Source: Sphingosinicella sp041621755 (lineage in GTDB: Bacteria; Pseudomonadota; Alphaproteobacteria; Sphingomonadales; Sphingomonadaceae). From it: a stretch of 19,022 nucleotides of DNA. Below the pieces are notes generated by a model. That model searched no databases and was not told the origin of the DNA. It saw only the letters and a list, made by a program, of their open reading frames with translations. Below are positions 8,046 to 16,397 of this stretch, in pieces (positions within the stretch are counted from its first letter, which is position 1; each line of letters opens with the position of its first letter). The translations under genes were made by a program, and so were the position numbers. The DNA lies in assembly GCA_041621755.1 (NCBI GenBank), contig JBFKAE010000052.1, positions 1 through 19,022 on the forward strand. The letters are read 5' to 3'.

Positions 8046-8057
8046 ACCCGATCCGTA

Positions 8058-8984
8058 TCAGAATGTGATCATGGTCTTGAGCACATCGAGGCTGGCGGAA
8101 AAATCCTTGGCCGAAGATGGGTTGCTCCCGCGATGATTGATGAAACCGTGAATGTTCCCCTTTGCCTCAATATGCTGAACAGCAACGCCAGCCGCTCTGA
8201 GACGCTCTGTATAAGCACGCCCCTGATCCACAAGCACATCGCATTCGGCCACGGTGACCAGTGCAGGCGGAAGTGCCTTCAGATCCGTCTTGATGGGCGA
8301 TGCGCGCCAGTGCGTGGTATCGGCCTGGTAATGGTTCCTGAACCAATCCATCCCTGCCGCGGTCAGATAGTGGCCGTTGGCGTAACGTGTGGCCCAGGGG
8401 TATTCGCCGTCAAGATTGGTGACCGGATAAATGGCCCAATGTGCCATGACCGGAAGCGAGGCTGGATTGTCGCGCAGCGCCAGCGCGGTCACAATGGCCA
8501 GATTGCCTCCGGCGCTGTCACCGGCAAGCACAAGGCTGGTCGGCTTGAACCCGAGACAGGAAGGCGCCTCGGCAATCCAGCGCGTGGCCGCCTCGCAATC
8601 ATCGGGGGCGGCGGGCCACGGATGTTCAGGCGCCAGTCGATATTCAACCGAAATTACCGGCATGGCGAGATGACGGGCGATCTCGGCACAGACAGGGTCA
8701 TACATGTCGACATCATTCAAAACCCACCCGCCGCCGTGGAAAAAGACGAGGACCGGGCTAGGCTCGCGGTTCTCCCGTGGATCATAGAGGCGCGCTGTAA
8801 TGCCGCCGTTCGCGCCCGACTTGTGGATGTCCTGCACCAAGGCGATCTCTCCGACGGGCAGATCGCATTGCCCCTGCTTGGCACCCTCGCGAGCCACTGC
8901 CGGATCGAGCGTTTCCAGGCCAGGACCGGTGTCATTTTCAAGGAAGGCGGCAATCTCCGCACGGATGGGAGCGGGTGAAGTCAT
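8058..8984 (-). CDS. HSL-family (family IV) alpha/beta-hydrolase esterase
   Basis: 308 residues, normal for this family. It hydrolyses carboxyl esters in the cytoplasm; no signal peptide is seen. The oxyanion-hole motif HGGGW is at 83-87, the nucleophile elbow GDSAGGN at 155-161 with Ser157, the acid Asp249 in AECDVLVDQG, and the base His279 in NIHGFI, so the triad is complete. YRLAPEHPWPAAPDD is also typical of the family. The ATG at 8984 is the natural start, although no strong ribosome site precedes it. The gene stands alone, with non-coding DNA on both sides and a minisatellite beginning 12 bp after its stop. It may release acids or alcohols that feed the neighbouring catabolic genes (inference). 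Lactonase or carbamate hydrolase activity cannot be excluded. Confidence 0.93.
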   Translation of the reverse strand: MTSPAPIRAEIAAFLENDTGPGLETLDPAVAREGAKQGQCDLPVGEIALVQDIHKSGANGGITARLYDPRENREPSPVLVFFHGGGWVLNDVDMYDPVCAEIARHLAMPVISVEYRLAPEHPWPAAPDDCEAATRWIAEAPSCLGFKPTSLVLAGDSAGGNLAIVTALALRDNPASLPVMAHWAIYPVTNLDGEYPWATRYANGHYLTAAGMDWFRNHYQADTTHWRASPIKTDLKALPPALVTVAECDVLVDQGRAYTERLRAAGVAVQHIEAKGNIHGFINHRGSNPSSAKDFSASLDVLKTMITF

Positions 8985-9451
8985 GGTGAGAAGATTGAGC
9001 GAAATGGAAGGTACAAAATCGTGGTTCCGATCGCGCTGTTCGGCAGCTATTGGAAAAGTGCGAGATGGATGCCCGGAAAATTACAATCGTAGAAACCACG
9101 GGAGGGACATTTCCCCTTATGCCTGAACGCCATCACAACAGGCGTCTGCCGGTCTGACTGATCATTTTTAAAATCTGGCGCGCTCACCGCTGCGTAAATC
9201 GTGCTGATTTCCCATTGGTCCGATCCGGGTGAGACAATGCGGCCAAACCTCGTATCCAGGCACACCCCGGATCACGTCTTGGCGATCATTCGCGGAAAGA
9301 TTATTCATTGTGCTTGGCAATGCGGGCCAGCGTAGCTTCGCTCCGCTATTGGTGCGTCGCTGCATCATACGGCATGCCTCCGGTAAAATGTGATCATGAT
9401 CGTCAATCGGGTTTACGAGTGCCCATTTGGGGTCATGGCCATTGCGATGAC
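8985..9451. other. Non-coding stretch upstream of the esterase
   Basis: Several short open frames exist (the longest about 112 codons on the minus strand, 9168-9506), but none resembles a protein family, and that one runs into an inverted-repeat arm. A palindrome-bearing TGATCATGATC sits near 9391. I see no RNA gene. The region probably contains the esterase promoter and decayed intergenic DNA. Confidence 0.5.
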
Positions 9452-9575
9452 GGATATATCGGGATGTAATCTCCGCGACCCCCCAACCCATCCAACAGAT
9501 GATCAATCCGTCAATTCATCATCCGCCAATCCACCAATCAAAATGGGGTCGCGGAGATTACATCCCGATATATCC
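9452..9575. repeat. 124-bp element with perfect 31-bp terminal inverted repeats (MITE-like)
   Basis: The left arm 9452-9482 (starting GGATATATCGGGATG) and right arm 9545-9575 (ending CATCCCGATATATCC) are exact reverse complements over 31 bases. They are separated by 62 bases with a skewed content (CAATC/ATCC motifs) and an inner GATGAT/ATCATC inverted repeat (9498-9503, 9518-9523). There is no open reading frame inside and no obvious target-site duplication. It lies 77 bp past the stop of the truncated exporter. It could be a miniature inverted-repeat transposable element, an IS remnant, or a long RNA hairpin acting as a 3'-end structure. Confidence 0.85.
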
Positions 9576-9652
9576 TGCCAAAGTCACAGCCTCATGATTA
9601 GGCGTCGGGTCACGGGTTTGCTGCGCACGACGGTTGTCATCTTCTGGCGCAG

Positions 9653-11761
9653 TCAAGGCTGCACCTGTTCCAGAATGCGTTCCTGACGGCAGGCCCGCGC
9701 CCTGTCCAGAACCAGCAGCAAGGCTGGAATAAACAGAAGATCGAACAGAGCCGCCATCAGGATGGTTACGGCGGCCATCATGCCCATCCAGCTATTAATC
9801 TGGAAGCCGGAGAAACTGAGACATGCAAAACCTGCGGCCAGCGACAGCGTCATTGCGATAATGCCCGGCCCGGCAATCCCGAAGGCGCCATGCACCGCCG
9901 CTTCGGCAGAATATCCTTCGTCCCGCCGCAGTCGGGAATATGTGGTGAGCATATATATGGTGGCGTCCACGACGATGCCGAACGTCACGGATGCGACCGC
10001 TGCCACGGCCATGCCGACCTCACCATTGATAATCGCCCAAATGCCCAGCGTTGCAAGCGCCGGCACCAGATTTGCGACTGTCCCTATCGCGCTTAACCGG
10101 ACGGACCGGAAAGCGATGACGAAGATCAGCGAAATGGCAAGCACACCCAACGCCATGCCCTTGAACATTTCGCGGATATTGCGGTTGCCGATATGGGCGA
10201 ACAGCAATGATGTGCCAGTTCCCTCCGCCGATTCCGCGATCAAAGGTGTATTCTGGCGCGCCCACGCCTGCGCATCGGCCTCCAGCTTTGCCATATAGGC
10301 GGTGGAGACATCGTTCATGCTGATCGTCAATCGGCTCGCGCGTTTGTCGGCAGTGATCTGGTTTTTGAGATCAGCGCCAAACGGCAATGACATCTCATAA
10401 AGGGCAAGATACTGGGCCGCGACATCGCGATCGGCAGGCAGGTGATATTGCGCCTCGCTGCCCCCCTGCATGGCCCGATTGACCGTCTTCAGCACATCGG
10501 GCAGACCATGAACATGGGTGACGCCGGGCTGTTGCCGCAGCCAGTTGGCAAAGCGATCGACCTGTTCCAGATAATCCGGCCTGGCGATCCCGCCTTGCTC
10601 GCCGGAATCGAGCGAATACTCTATGGTGTAAAAGCCACCCATCTGCGCATTCAGCCGGTCGGTCGCCTGACGGAATTCATAGCCATCGTCAAAATAGCGC
10701 ACATAGCGTTCGTCAAGCTGGTTGGTGAAGGCAAATGCAACCAGCACCACCATGATCGCCGCCATGCCTGTCAGGATCTGCCGGGGCCAACGCGTAACAA
10801 CAACGGCCAGCCGGCTGGCGAGATTCACGGCTGGCAGCGGTCGCGACGATGCCTTCCATGGGAGTAGACACAGCAGCGCAGGCAGAAAGGTAACAGCCAG
10901 CAGCCATGTCAAAATCGATCCCAGCGCAACGATCATCCCCAGATGGGCAAAGGGCGTCACGGCGCTGAACACCAGCGACAGAAAGCCGATTGCGGTTGTG
11001 ATTGTGGTCAAAGTCACTGGCCACCAGCATTCGACCAGCGCTTCCTTGATTGCCTCCCGCTTGCCAAGGCCCTGCGCGCGCTGCCGCATCATGGCCGCAC
11101 ACAGATGGATGCAGTCGCAGCAGGCGATGGTAAGGATGATATTGGGCGCAATCACGCTGGGCGACGAAAGTGGAATCCCGAGCATCGCCGCGGTTCCAAG
11201 CCCGCTCATTGTGCCGAGCATGATCACGCACAGCGTGGCGAACGCGCTGGCCGGACTTCGCAACACGAACACGATGATCCCCAGCAGCACAACCACCATC
11301 AATGGCAGCAGCACCGAACTGTCAAAGCTGCTCGCTTCGACAAAGGCATTATCCAGCGCGATCGACCCTGAAAGACCGACCTCCAGATCCGGGTGATGTT
11401 TGGCGAACTGCGCGGCCAGAACCCTGGCGGCGGCCATCGCCTCGATACCCTGATCGGACGCTGTCGCCGGATCGAACCGGAAGTTGACAGCGACCAGCCC
11501 AAGGCGACCATCGGTCGACAGAAGGCGGTTGATCAGAAGTGGTTCCTTTACCGCCTCCTGCTTCAGACGGCGTGCATCGGCTTCGCTCAGAAGATCGCCG
11601 GATCGCGCCAGCTGGTCGATCTCTATATCGTCGCCCACGGCGCGTGCGCGCTGAAAATTGGTAACCGAATCCACCCGCTTGACGTCAGCGATATTCCAGG
11701 CCGCGTCGGTCAGCGTATTGATAGCGGCAAGTCGCTCAGGCGTGAACAGGTCACCCCGAAT
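9653..11761 (-). pseudogene. MMPL/RND-superfamily exporter missing its N-terminus
   Basis: An open frame of 702 codons runs from just after TGA at 11762-11764 to the stop at 9653. The first possible start is GTG at 11674 (673 residues), but family-like sequence continues upstream of it (GDLFTPERLAAINTLTDAAWNIADVKRVDSVTNF). The coding sequence is therefore cut at its 5' end, not simply started late. Members of this family are about 770-800 residues with 12 membrane helices; here helix 1 and the start of the first periplasmic loop are missing. Remaining features are helices from about residue 121 of the GTG frame (LLPLMVVVLLGIIVFVLRS), a second periplasmic loop at about 325-500, and a second membrane block at about 500-660. 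No ribosome site or promoter is evident. The family exports hydrophobic compounds or lipids. I infer a non-functional remnant created together with the LysR fragment next to it. Confidence 0.8.
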
Positions 11762-11775
11762 TCAAGCCTTCGTCC
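11762..11775. other. Probable deletion junction between exporter and LysR remnants
   Basis: Exporter-like sequence ends near 11755-11761 and LysR-like sequence begins near 11773-11776, with the coding directions pointing away from each other. No insertion sequence or target duplication is present at the joint. Confidence 0.55.
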
Positions 11776-12027
11776 ATGACGATTCGGACCGACAGTCATC
11801 CTGCACAGCTTGCAGCGATCAGGGCAGGCCTTGGCGTCGGCCTCACCCTAAGATCAGTGGGGCGGACCGACCCCCGCTTGCAAATGCTTCTACCCGATGT
11901 CGAGCTTCCAGCATTGCCGTATTGGATCCTCATGCACAAGGATCTGCGCAAGGAACCCCGCATTCGCGCCGTCGTCGATCATTTGTCGAAAAAGATTATC
12001 CAATATATCGGAACGGAAGAGTCCTGA
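11776..12027 (+). pseudogene. C-terminal fragment of a LysR-type transcriptional regulator
   Basis: 84 codons (83 residues) resemble only the end of the LysR substrate-binding domain: RTDSHPAQLAAIRAGLGVG, then DPRLQMLLPDVELPALPYWILMHKDLRKEPRIRAVVDHL. A full member is about 300 residues with an N-terminal helix-turn-helix, which is absent; the frame closes upstream at TGA 11743-11745. The ATG at 11776 is a residual methionine and has no ribosome site. The fragment faces away from the truncated exporter, the usual layout of a LysR regulator and its divergent target. It ends 58 bases before the 3' end of the convergent RND pump gene. Confidence 0.8.
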
Positions 12028-12085
12028 GATTTTTCGTGGACGCTCAACAAATATCCCGCAGGAACGCGCCGTATACCCGTCCTGT

Positions 12086-15000
12086 TTAGTGTCCTGCGTC
12101 GCGGATCTGACCTTCGAGCTTTCGTGTCACCGACAGCGGCGAACCGGTGTTGCGCGCCATCAGATAATAGAATGTTGGAATAACGATCAGCGTCAGCAGC
12201 GTGGAGACGCCGACGCCCCAGACGATCACCGTCCCGATCGCCGAGCGCGCGCCAGCACCCGCACCGACGGCGAGCATCAACGGCACCGCACCGGCGACGG
12301 TCGCGATCGACGTCATCAGTACCGGCCGCAGGCGGCGCTTCGCTGCCCCGATTATAGCCTCTTCAAATGCCACGCCATCGTCTCGAAGCTGGTTGGCGAA
12401 TTCGACGATAAGAATGCCATTTTTCGCCGCAAGGCCAACAAGCATGACGATGCCGATCTGGCTGTAGAGATTGAGCGAGCCTCCCATGATCATAAGACCA
12501 AACAGCCCGCCACCAACGGCAAGCGGCACCGTCAGGATAATCACTGCGGGGTGGACAAAGCTTTCGAACTGAGCCGCAAGCACCAGATAGACGAGCAGTA
12601 TCGTAAAGCCGAGAACCAGCCAGATCGATCCCCCTGTCTGCTTCAGCGCACGCGATTCCCCGTCATAGCCAATCGCCGTCACTTCCGGCAGGCTTGACGC
12701 CTCGACCTCCAGCCAGTCGAGCGCCTCGCCAAGCGCATATCCCGGCGCGAGCGTCCCTGTCAGCTTGATCGCACGAAGCTTGTTGAACCGTTTGAGTTCG
12801 CCCGCATCGGCGGCCATACGCAGGTTCACCAGCGCCGACAACGGCACGACCTCGCCGCTGCGCCCCCTGACATAGACGTTCGACAAGTCCTGTGGGCTGA
12901 CACGGTCTTCTGCCTCTGCCTGAACGACAACCGCATACTCGTCACCACGGTCGATATAGGTGCCAACCCGGCGCGATCCCATCATCGTTTCAAGCGTGTT
13001 GCCGATTTCGCTTACGGAGACACCCAGATCACCCGCGCGAACCGTGTCGATATCGATCAGCAATTGCGGCTTGGTCTCCCGATAATCCGCCTCGAGCTGC
13101 TCTATGCCGGGATTGTCTGCTGCTGCTGCGAAAATAGCGTCGCGAGCGCGCGCGAGTTCATCATATGTATCGCCGGCGATCACAAATTCAATTGGTTGTC
13201 CCCCGCCCCTGCCGATTGTCGACCCACCGCTCGCAAAAGCGCGCGCCGATGGATACGCTCGAAGTTCGGCGGTCAATTTACCGATCACATCCTGCGTGGT
13301 TTCATCACGCTCGTCCCATTCCTTCAGGAAAACGATCATAAGCCCACTGGAAAAATCCGCCGACGACCCGAAACTCGCAGGCGCACGACCAAGTATCCTG
13401 CGGACCGACCCCGTCTCGATCATGGGCAGAATTTTCGCTTCAATATCTTTCATGATGCTGGTCATGCGATCAAAACCAGTGCCTTCGGCGGCAGACACAT
13501 TGACCATAACAAGTCCGGTATCCTCCGACGGCGCCAATTCGGTCTTGAGCGCCATATTCGCAAGCAGCAGGCAGATCGCGACCACGCCAACCGCCGTCGC
13601 GCCAACGACGCGCGGTTTGTGGATGAGCGCACGCAGGACGCCGTCGTAACGGACATTGAGGCCTGCAAATCGCTGATCTACAAATTTGGTCAACCGGTTT
13701 TCATGGCCGCCTTTGGCCAACAGCTTTGAACAGAGAACCGGAATAAGCGTCAGCGCTACAAAACTCGACAGGCTGACAGCAAAAATCATCGCAATCGCAA
13801 GTTCGCGAAACAGCAGCCCCGTATCGCCAGGCAGCAACATCACCGGCACGAACACGGCAATGACAACGGCAGTTGTCGCGATGACGGCGAAGCCGACCTG
13901 CCGTGCGCCTTCAAAGGCTGCGATCAGGCGACTTTCACCGCGCTCGATCCGGAAATAGATATTTTCAAGAACAACAATCGCATCGTCGACGACCAGTCCG
14001 ATCGCCATCACCATCGCCAGCAGCGTCAGCAGATTGATCGAAAGCCCAAGCACCCAAAGCGCGAAAAACGTGCCGATCAACGAAATCGGCACCGTAACGG
14101 CAGGAATGATCGTCGCGCGCACCGAGCCTAGAAAAAGGTAGATCACCGCAACCACAAGAAACGCGGCGATCGACAGCGTTTCCCAGACATTGCCGATCGC
14201 CGCTGCGATAAACACCGAACTGTCATAGCTGATACCAAGCTCTACCCCGGCGGGGAGCAGGCGACGCAGCTCTTCCAGACGCGATTTGACATCGGTCGCC
14301 ACCTGCAACGTGTTGGCGCCGGATTGACGTATAATGCCAATGCCAACGCCTTCCTTGCCGTTTGAATGGAAAAACGAATAAGGGTCTTCTGGACCCAGTG
14401 CGACACGCGCCACATCGCCAAGTCGCAGCAACGACCCGTCATCTCCGCGCCGGAGAATGAGGCCGCGAAAATCCTCGACACTGGAATATGCACGGCTGAC
14501 GCGCACGGTCTGGTTCATGTCGCGCGATTCAACCCGGCCCGCCGGTAATTCGACATTTTGCGACCGTAGCGCCGCCTCGATATCACCGGGTGTCAACCGA
14601 TATGCCGCAAGCGCCTCGCGGTCGAGCCATATACGCATCGAAGGTAGCGACGCGCCTCCCATACGAACACGCGCGACCCCATCAATCGAGGACAAGCGGT
14701 CGATGAGCACTCTGTCGGCATAGTCCGCGAGCCAAAGCGGATCACGACCCTCGCCGGTAAGATTAAGCCAAAGCATCGGTCGCGCGTCCGCATCGACCTT
14801 GTTGACCTCGGGTGGATCGGCTTCAACGGGCAAATTGTCGAGCGCGGAAGACACCCGGTCACGCACATCATTTGCCGCTGAATCGACGTCGCGCTTCGGC
14901 GAAAATTCGATCGAGATGTCGGCGCGCCCATCGCGTGATGAGGAGCGGATTGTTTCAATCCCTTCTATCCCCGCGACACGATCTTCGATGATTTGCGTTA

Positions 15001-15187
15001 TGCGCGCTTCGACAACGCTTGCCGCTGCACCGGGATAGTTGACATCGACCGAAACAATCGGTGGATCTATCGCAGGATATTCGCGAACCGGCAGCCGGGC
15101 AAAGGCGACAAGCCCGGCAAGCACCAGCAACAGGCTGAGCACAATCGCAAAGACCGGACGCTTGACCGAGACATCGGACAATATCAT
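12086..15187 (-). CDS. RND multidrug efflux pump inner-membrane subunit (HAE-1, AcrB/MexF-like)
   Basis: 1033 residues, full length for an AcrB-type pump. It exports drugs or toxic hydrophobic compounds by proton antiport through a tripartite envelope complex. Helix 1 is at about 10-29 (PVFAIVLSLLLVLAGLVAF). The first porter domain follows with FPR-type signatures (REYPAIDPPIVSVDVNYPGA). Helix 4 carries the proton-relay pair Asp401-Asp402 in GLVVDDAIVVLENI, and the partner lysine is Lys922 in LAAKNGILIVEF. Both the N- and C-terminal halves are complete. The start overlaps the adaptor stop by 4 bases (ATGA), so it is translationally coupled to it. No outer-membrane factor gene adjoins, so a TolC-like channel must be encoded elsewhere. 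The substrate is unknown. Confidence 0.96.
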   Translation of the reverse strand: MILSDVSVKRPVFAIVLSLLLVLAGLVAFARLPVREYPAIDPPIVSVDVNYPGAAASVVEARITQIIEDRVAGIEGIETIRSSSRDGRADISIEFSPKRDVDSAANDVRDRVSSALDNLPVEADPPEVNKVDADARPMLWLNLTGEGRDPLWLADYADRVLIDRLSSIDGVARVRMGGASLPSMRIWLDREALAAYRLTPGDIEAALRSQNVELPAGRVESRDMNQTVRVSRAYSSVEDFRGLILRRGDDGSLLRLGDVARVALGPEDPYSFFHSNGKEGVGIGIIRQSGANTLQVATDVKSRLEELRRLLPAGVELGISYDSSVFIAAAIGNVWETLSIAAFLVVAVIYLFLGSVRATIIPAVTVPISLIGTFFALWVLGLSINLLTLLAMVMAIGLVVDDAIVVLENIYFRIERGESRLIAAFEGARQVGFAVIATTAVVIAVFVPVMLLPGDTGLLFRELAIAMIFAVSLSSFVALTLIPVLCSKLLAKGGHENRLTKFVDQRFAGLNVRYDGVLRALIHKPRVVGATAVGVVAICLLLANMALKTELAPSEDTGLVMVNVSAAEGTGFDRMTSIMKDIEAKILPMIETGSVRRILGRAPASFGSSADFSSGLMIVFLKEWDERDETTQDVIGKLTAELRAYPSARAFASGGSTIGRGGGQPIEFVIAGDTYDELARARDAIFAAAADNPGIEQLEADYRETKPQLLIDIDTVRAGDLGVSVSEIGNTLETMMGSRRVGTYIDRGDEYAVVVQAEAEDRVSPQDLSNVYVRGRSGEVVPLSALVNLRMAADAGELKRFNKLRAIKLTGTLAPGYALGEALDWLEVEASSLPEVTAIGYDGESRALKQTGGSIWLVLGFTILLVYLVLAAQFESFVHPAVIILTVPLAVGGGLFGLMIMGGSLNLYSQIGIVMLVGLAAKNGILIVEFANQLRDDGVAFEEAIIGAAKRRLRPVLMTSIATVAGAVPLMLAVGAGAGARSAIGTVIVWGVGVSTLLTLIVIPTFYYLMARNTGSPLSVTRKLEGQIRDAGH

Positions 15188-16257
15188 CGCGGGGTGCCGC
15201 TGACCTGTACGACACCGTCTGCCTTATCGCCCGGGAACACCGGCGCAACCGGCATATCATCGCGGGTCTTGACGGTACCATCGGCGACAATGCGGTCGCC
15301 CTTTGCAAGCTTGCCGCTACGGATTTCCACCATACCGTCTGCACGCATGCCGGTTTCGACAACCGTCTTTCGGGCAATATTATCCTTGTCGATCCTGAAT
15401 ATATACTGCTGCTCGCCAAGCGCGATCAGCGCCGTTTCGGGAACGGCAAGCGCCGTCCGTGGATTGGAAACGACTTTGACGGTCATCAACATGCCGGGTT
15501 TGAGACGGGCATCAGTATTTGACAGGCGCGCCCGCACCGTGACTGCGCGCGACATACTGTCGATATTGGGGTCAATACTCTCGACATTCCCAAGAAAAAC
15601 CTCGTCGGGATAGGCCGCTGCCTTCGCCTCTATCGATTGGCCGATCTTGACCGCCGACAGAAACGATTCAGGCAATGTGAAATCAAGCTTGATCGATGAA
15701 ATATCACTCACCATCGCAATGGCGCTGCCCGATGAAACGACAGTGCCCGGCGATATGCGACGAAGCCCAATCACACCGTCAAAAGGCGCGCGGATAATGC
15801 GATCGCCGATCTGCGCCCGGATCGCATTGGCATCGGCTTGCGCCGCATTTGCGAGCGCGAGCTGGGCATCGGTTTGCGCATTGGTGGCAAAGCCACGTTC
15901 CTGCAGATTGCGTAATCGGTCGAGCTGTTGCTGCGCCTCGCGCGCACGGGCCTCGACGCCTTTCAGGTCGGCAACCTCTTCGGCGCGGGACAGGACGGCG
16001 ATCACTTCGCCACGCCGGACGCGCTGCCCATCCTTGAAATTCACGCGCTCGACACGTTCCGTCACGGGCGATGTCAAAATTGTCTGCTCGTTCGCAAACG
16101 CTGTTCCAACGCCTTCAACCGTGTCCGCAAAAACCATGTCACCAACGACACCGCCGACGACAGTTGGCGCACGGTCGCGACGGTCTGCGCCAGTATCAGC
16201 GCCACAGGCCGCAAGAAGAGCGAAAATCGCTCCAACAAAACATTTTGACCAATGCAC
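15184..16257 (-). CDS. Periplasmic adaptor (membrane fusion) lipoprotein of the RND pump
   Basis: 357 residues from GTG 16257. The frame runs back to a GTG at 16302, but that adds 15 residues before the signal sequence and would overlap the -10-like TTATAA; GGAGG lies 11 nt before 16257. The N-terminus MHWSKCFVGAIFALLAAC is a lipoprotein signal with lipidated Cys18. Next come a lipoyl/barrel-sandwich half (VNFKDGQRVRRGEVIAVL), a short coiled-coil hairpin (LKGVEARAREAQQQLDRLRNLQERG...AQTDAQLALANAAQADANAIRAQ), the second lipoyl half (IIRAPFDGVIGLRRISPGTVVSSG), a beta-barrel and a membrane-proximal domain. It links the RND pump to an outer-membrane channel. It is the first gene of the two-gene pump operon and has a 4-base overlap with the pump gene. 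Confidence 0.94.
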   Translation of the reverse strand: MHWSKCFVGAIFALLAACGADTGADRRDRAPTVVGGVVGDMVFADTVEGVGTAFANEQTILTSPVTERVERVNFKDGQRVRRGEVIAVLSRAEEVADLKGVEARAREAQQQLDRLRNLQERGFATNAQTDAQLALANAAQADANAIRAQIGDRIIRAPFDGVIGLRRISPGTVVSSGSAIAMVSDISSIKLDFTLPESFLSAVKIGQSIEAKAAAYPDEVFLGNVESIDPNIDSMSRAVTVRARLSNTDARLKPGMLMTVKVVSNPRTALAVPETALIALGEQQYIFRIDKDNIARKTVVETGMRADGMVEIRSGKLAKGDRIVADGTVKTRDDMPVAPVFPGDKADGVVQVSGTPR

Positions 16258-16301
16258 GATTCCCGCCGCCTCCGGATTCACAGTTCCTGGCCAATCCAAC
16301 A

Positions 16302-16343
16302 CTTATAACGCTATCTGGAGTTCACCCTGTTACAACAGTGTTG
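16302..16343 (-). promoter_or_regulatory. Candidate promoter and operator for the pump operon
   Basis: TTATAA at 16303-16308 (reads the same on both strands) is a possible -10 box, placing the start of transcription near 16295 and favouring the GTG at 16257 as translation start. CAACAGTGTTG at 16333-16343 is an 11-bp palindrome 25-35 bp further upstream, the kind of site bound by TetR-type repressors of RND pumps. No regulator gene adjoins. No convincing -35 box was found. Confidence 0.35.
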
Positions 16344-16373
16344 AATACGTCGCGAAAGTGTCACCTCCCTCGC

Positions 16374-16389
16374 TTTATTTGTAAATAAA
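16374..16389. repeat. AT-only palindrome after the ALA synthase gene
   Basis: TTTATTT and AAATAAA form a perfect 7-bp inverted repeat around GT, 8 bases past the ALA synthase stop. It lacks the GC stem of a standard terminator. It may be a protein-binding site in the gap before the pump operon, or chance. Confidence 0.35.
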
Positions 16390-16397
16390 TGGCAACA

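Noticed and set aside
7841..8046. Small proteins made of AGTV/AETV or WLELWLRL repeats on the minus strand
   Set aside because: They are translations of the 12-bp tandem repeat; several frames are open simply because the unit has few stop codons, and no ribosome site is seen.
394..9401. Recurring TGTGATCA motif (near 394, 8066 and 9390), considered as a regulator site family
   Set aside because: One copy lies inside the esterase coding end and the contexts differ; the shared length is within what chance can give over 19 kb.
9168..9506. 112-codon open frame on the minus strand
   Set aside because: No family resemblance, and its 5' part lies in the inverted-repeat element; judged accidental.
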